A DNA stretch of 8,252 nt. Source: Syntrophomonadaceae bacterium (GTDB lineage: Bacteria; Bacillota; Syntrophomonadia; Syntrophomonadales; Syntrophomonadaceae). The stretch lies in NCBI GenBank assembly GCA_012798055.1, contig JAAZOA010000364.1:1-8252 (forward strand), given 5' to 3'. The translations under genes were made by a program, and so were the position numbers. Below, piece by piece: positions 6,917-8,252 of the stretch. Position 1 is the stretch's first letter. Each line of letters begins with the position of its first letter. Under the pieces are notes generated by a model. That model was not told the DNA's origin. It saw only the letters and a list, made by a program, of their open reading frames with translations, and made no database searches.

Positions 6917-6986
6917 AGGCACTATAAATGTAAGCAATGGCGCTTATGATCAGGCACAAGACCTGAACGTGAGTGCCTTTTGTTTT
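6917..6986 (+). terminator. Terminator-like structure with competing stems between glnB and amtB
   Basis: GTGCCT (6973-6978) is followed by TTTTGTTTT-type sequence, as in an intrinsic terminator. It can pair with either of two copies of AGGCAC: the far one (6917-6922, extended to a 7-bp AGGCACT/AGTGCCT stem with 6972) or the near one (6952-6957, 6 bp, 15-nt loop). Only one pairing can form at a time. The far pairing encloses two smaller hairpins at 6929-6948 and 6950-6966. Just 18 nt separate glnB from the first arm. The structure could end or attenuate transcription before amtB. Confidence 0.55.
6929..6966 (+). promoter_or_regulatory. Tandem hairpins resembling half of an ANTAR antiterminator target
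   Basis: Hairpin 1 has the stem TAAGC/GCTTA (6931-6935/6942-6946), extendable by two G-U pairs, and the hexaloop AATGGC, with A at loop position 1 and G at position 4. Hairpin 2 follows after one base: TCAGG/CCTGA (6950-6954/6962-6966) with a 7-nt loop CACAAGA. Hairpin 2 overlaps the near terminator arm (6952-6957), so the two exclude each other. ANTAR-domain proteins are known to bind paired hairpins whose six-base loops carry A1 and G4, with the second hairpin overlapping a terminator. Hairpin 1 and the overall layout fit; the second loop does not. No ANTAR protein gene is in the window. Confidence 0.3.
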
Positions 6987-7018
6987 GGGGGGAGCATTAT
7001 CAGGAGTATGTGACCTGA
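6950..7018 (+). repeat. Two TCAGG/CCTGA dyads upstream of amtB
   Basis: The inverted repeat TCAGG-N7-CCTGA (6950-6966) recurs as TCAGG-N9-CCTGA (7000-7018), 50 nt downstream. Both are preceded by AT and both right halves are preceded by GA, giving the shared 7-mer GACCTGA (6960-6966 and 7012-7018). The first sits inside the terminator-like structure, the second after it. They could be repeated RNA hairpins or protein sites; the different spacing speaks against a rigid DNA operator. Confidence 0.3.
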
Positions 7019-7019
7019 C

Positions 7020-7051
7020 TCCCGCCGCATCCGGTGCGTGGCCAGCCGGGA
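7020..7051 (+). other. Nested hairpin in the amtB leader
   Basis: TCCCG (7020-7024) can pair with CGGGA (7047-7051), enclosing CGCA/TGCG (7026-7029/7035-7038) with a 5-nt loop. No T-run follows, so it is not a terminator. It may be a structured part of the amtB 5' untranslated region or simply a G+C-rich coincidence. The amtB ribosome binding site lies 33 nt downstream and is not enclosed. Confidence 0.25.
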
Positions 7052-7094
7052 CCCAAAATCTACGCCCGGAATATTTTAGAAATGGGGGATCAAA

Positions 7095-8252
7095 ATGAAG
7101 ACCAGCACCAAACTGCTAATATCTGTGAGTACTCTTTTAGTAGCCTTATTGGGGATGCCGGGCATAACGGCTGCAGCGGAAGCACCGGTTATCGATACGG
7201 GGGACACCGCGTTTATCATGATCTGCACCGCCCTGGTGTTTATCATGACCCCGGGACTGGCCCTTTTCTACGGAGGCATGGTGCGCCGGAAGAACGTCCT
7301 CTCCATGATGATGCAGAGCTTTGCCGCCATAGCCCTGGTGTCGGTGCAATGGGTATTGATAGGCTACACCCTGGGATTTGGCACTGACATAAGCCATCTC
7401 ATCGGCGGACTTGAATGGCTGGGCATGAATGGAGTCAGCGGGGACCCCAATGCCGCCTATGCGGCCACTATTCCCCATCAGGCCTTTGTCCTTTTCCAGC
7501 TGATGTTCGCCATCATCACAGTGGCCCTGATTTCAGGCGCCTTCGCCGAACGCATGAGATTCGGAGCATTTGCGGTTTTCGTCATATTATGGACCACCCT
7601 GGTCTATGATCCCCTGGCCCACTGGGTGTGGGGGGTGGACGGCTGGCTGCGCAACCTGGGAGCCCTTGATTTTGCCGGCGGTACAGTAGTCCATATCAGT
7701 TCAGGGATTTCAGGACTCATTGCCTGCATAGTGCTGGGGCGCAGGCATGAAGCCGGAATTGAACCCATTGTCCCGCATAACCTGCCGCTGACTATGCTGG
7801 GAGCCGGGCTGCTTTGGTTCGGTTGGTTTGGATTCAATGCCGGCAGCGCCCTGGCTGCCAATGGATTGGCTGGCACCGCATTTCTGGTCACCAACACCTG
7901 TGCCGCTGCCGGGGCGATCAGCTGGGCAGGAGCTGAATGGCTGCACCATGGCAAGCCCACTGCATTGGGAGCAGCTTCGGGTCTGGTGGCTGGGCTGGTT
8001 GCCATCACCCCGGCAGCAGGATTTGTAAGTCCCCTGAGTTCTATTGCCATGGGGATCATGGTGGGCCCATTGTGCTATTTTGCGGTGAGCAAGGTTAAAT
8101 CAAAGCTAAGATATGATGATTCGCTGGATGCATTCGGCATCCATGGGATTGGTGGAATATTCGGGGCCCTGGCGACCGGGGTATTCGCTTCCACCGCCGT
8201 GAATCCAGCCGGATTCGACGGGCTGCTGTTCGGCAATCCCCATCAGCTTGTA
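7095..8252 (+). CDS. amtB: Ammonium transporter, N-terminal 386 residues
   Basis: This is an Amt-family ammonium channel, cut by the right edge with the frame open for 386 codons; the last membrane segment(s) and the cytosolic C-terminal tail that PII contacts are not visible. Residues 1-28 look like a signal peptide (Lys2, Lys6, hydrophobic core 7-19, AAA before EAP), as in E. coli AmtB. Many hydrophobic membrane segments follow, starting near 38 (ICTALVFIMTPGLALFYGG). The Amt signature DFAGGTVVHISSG is at 192-204. The pore twin histidines are His200 and His350, 150 residues apart as in E. coli (168 and 318). The Phe gate is Phe138 and Phe247, and Asp192, Trp179 and Ser251 match other conserved pore residues. 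The ATG at 7095 follows GGGGG (7084-7088), a modest ribosome site. Linkage to the PII gene is the classic regulator-channel pair. Confidence 0.96.
   Translation, partial: MKTSTKLLISVSTLLVALLGMPGITAAAEAPVIDTGDTAFIMICTALVFIMTPGLALFYGGMVRRKNVLSMMMQSFAAIALVSVQWVLIGYTLGFGTDISHLIGGLEWLGMNGVSGDPNAAYAATIPHQAFVLFQLMFAIITVALISGAFAERMRFGAFAVFVILWTTLVYDPLAHWVWGVDGWLRNLGALDFAGGTVVHISSGISGLIACIVLGRRHEAGIEPIVPHNLPLTMLGAGLLWFGWFGFNAGSALAANGLAGTAFLVTNTCAAAGAISWAGAEWLHHGKPTALGAASGLVAGLVAITPAAGFVSPLSSIAMGIMVGPLCYFAVSKVKSKLRYDDSLDAFGIHGIGGIFGALATGVFASTAVNPAGFDGLLFGNPHQLV

Noticed and set aside
6900..7094. Sigma-54 promoter (GG-N10-GC) or GlnR/TnrA box (TGTNA-N7-TNACA) before amtB
   Set aside because: TGTAA at 6929 and GGCAC at 6918 give only half matches; the second halves are missing.
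7034..7387. Frames of 117 and 64 codons over the amtB region on the + strand
   Set aside because: They are out of frame with amtB, whose own frame is open to the window edge and carries all the Amt motifs.

Overview
The window is about 55% G+C by eye and every gene lies on the + strand. The genes are, in order, gltB (3' end only), gltD, carA, carB, a PII gene (glnB family) and amtB (5' part only). It is a nitrogen-assimilation and glutamine-use neighbourhood. Purine-rich Shine-Dalgarno sites, intrinsic terminators with T-runs, separate GltB/GltD subunits and a PII protein without the proteobacterial modification tyrosine suggest a Gram-positive anaerobe of the Clostridia type (Firmicutes). 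That placement is an inference and is not proven by the window.

Layout: 2-409 is the tail of the large glutamate synthase subunit. 413-1897 is the small NADPH-oxidising subunit, 3 nt downstream. A 76-nt gap without a terminator leads to carA (1974-3092) and carB (3106-6366), which are closely linked and encode the complete glutamine-dependent carbamoyl-phosphate synthase. Next comes a 194-nt gap (6367-6560) with a candidate sigma-A-type promoter, a strong intrinsic-terminator hairpin and a 22-codon small ORF overlapping that hairpin, directly before glnB (6561-6899). A second 195-nt gap (6900-7094) carries another terminator-like structure, with competing stems and a hairpin whose hexaloop fits one half of an ANTAR antiterminator target. 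The ammonium channel gene amtB follows from 7095 and runs off the window in frame.

Together: AmtB admits ammonium, PII senses 2-oxoglutarate and ATP/ADP and normally gates AmtB, GltBD turns glutamine plus 2-oxoglutarate into two glutamates, and CarAB spends glutamine amide nitrogen on carbamoyl phosphate for pyrimidines and arginine.

The coding genes are ordinary members of well-known families. The parts worth a second look are the two RNA leaders in front of glnB and amtB, which look like attenuators, and the PII T-loop, which has His where the uridylylated Tyr51 normally sits. I found no mobile elements, CRISPR arrays, tRNA or rRNA genes, and no clearly novel protein system.
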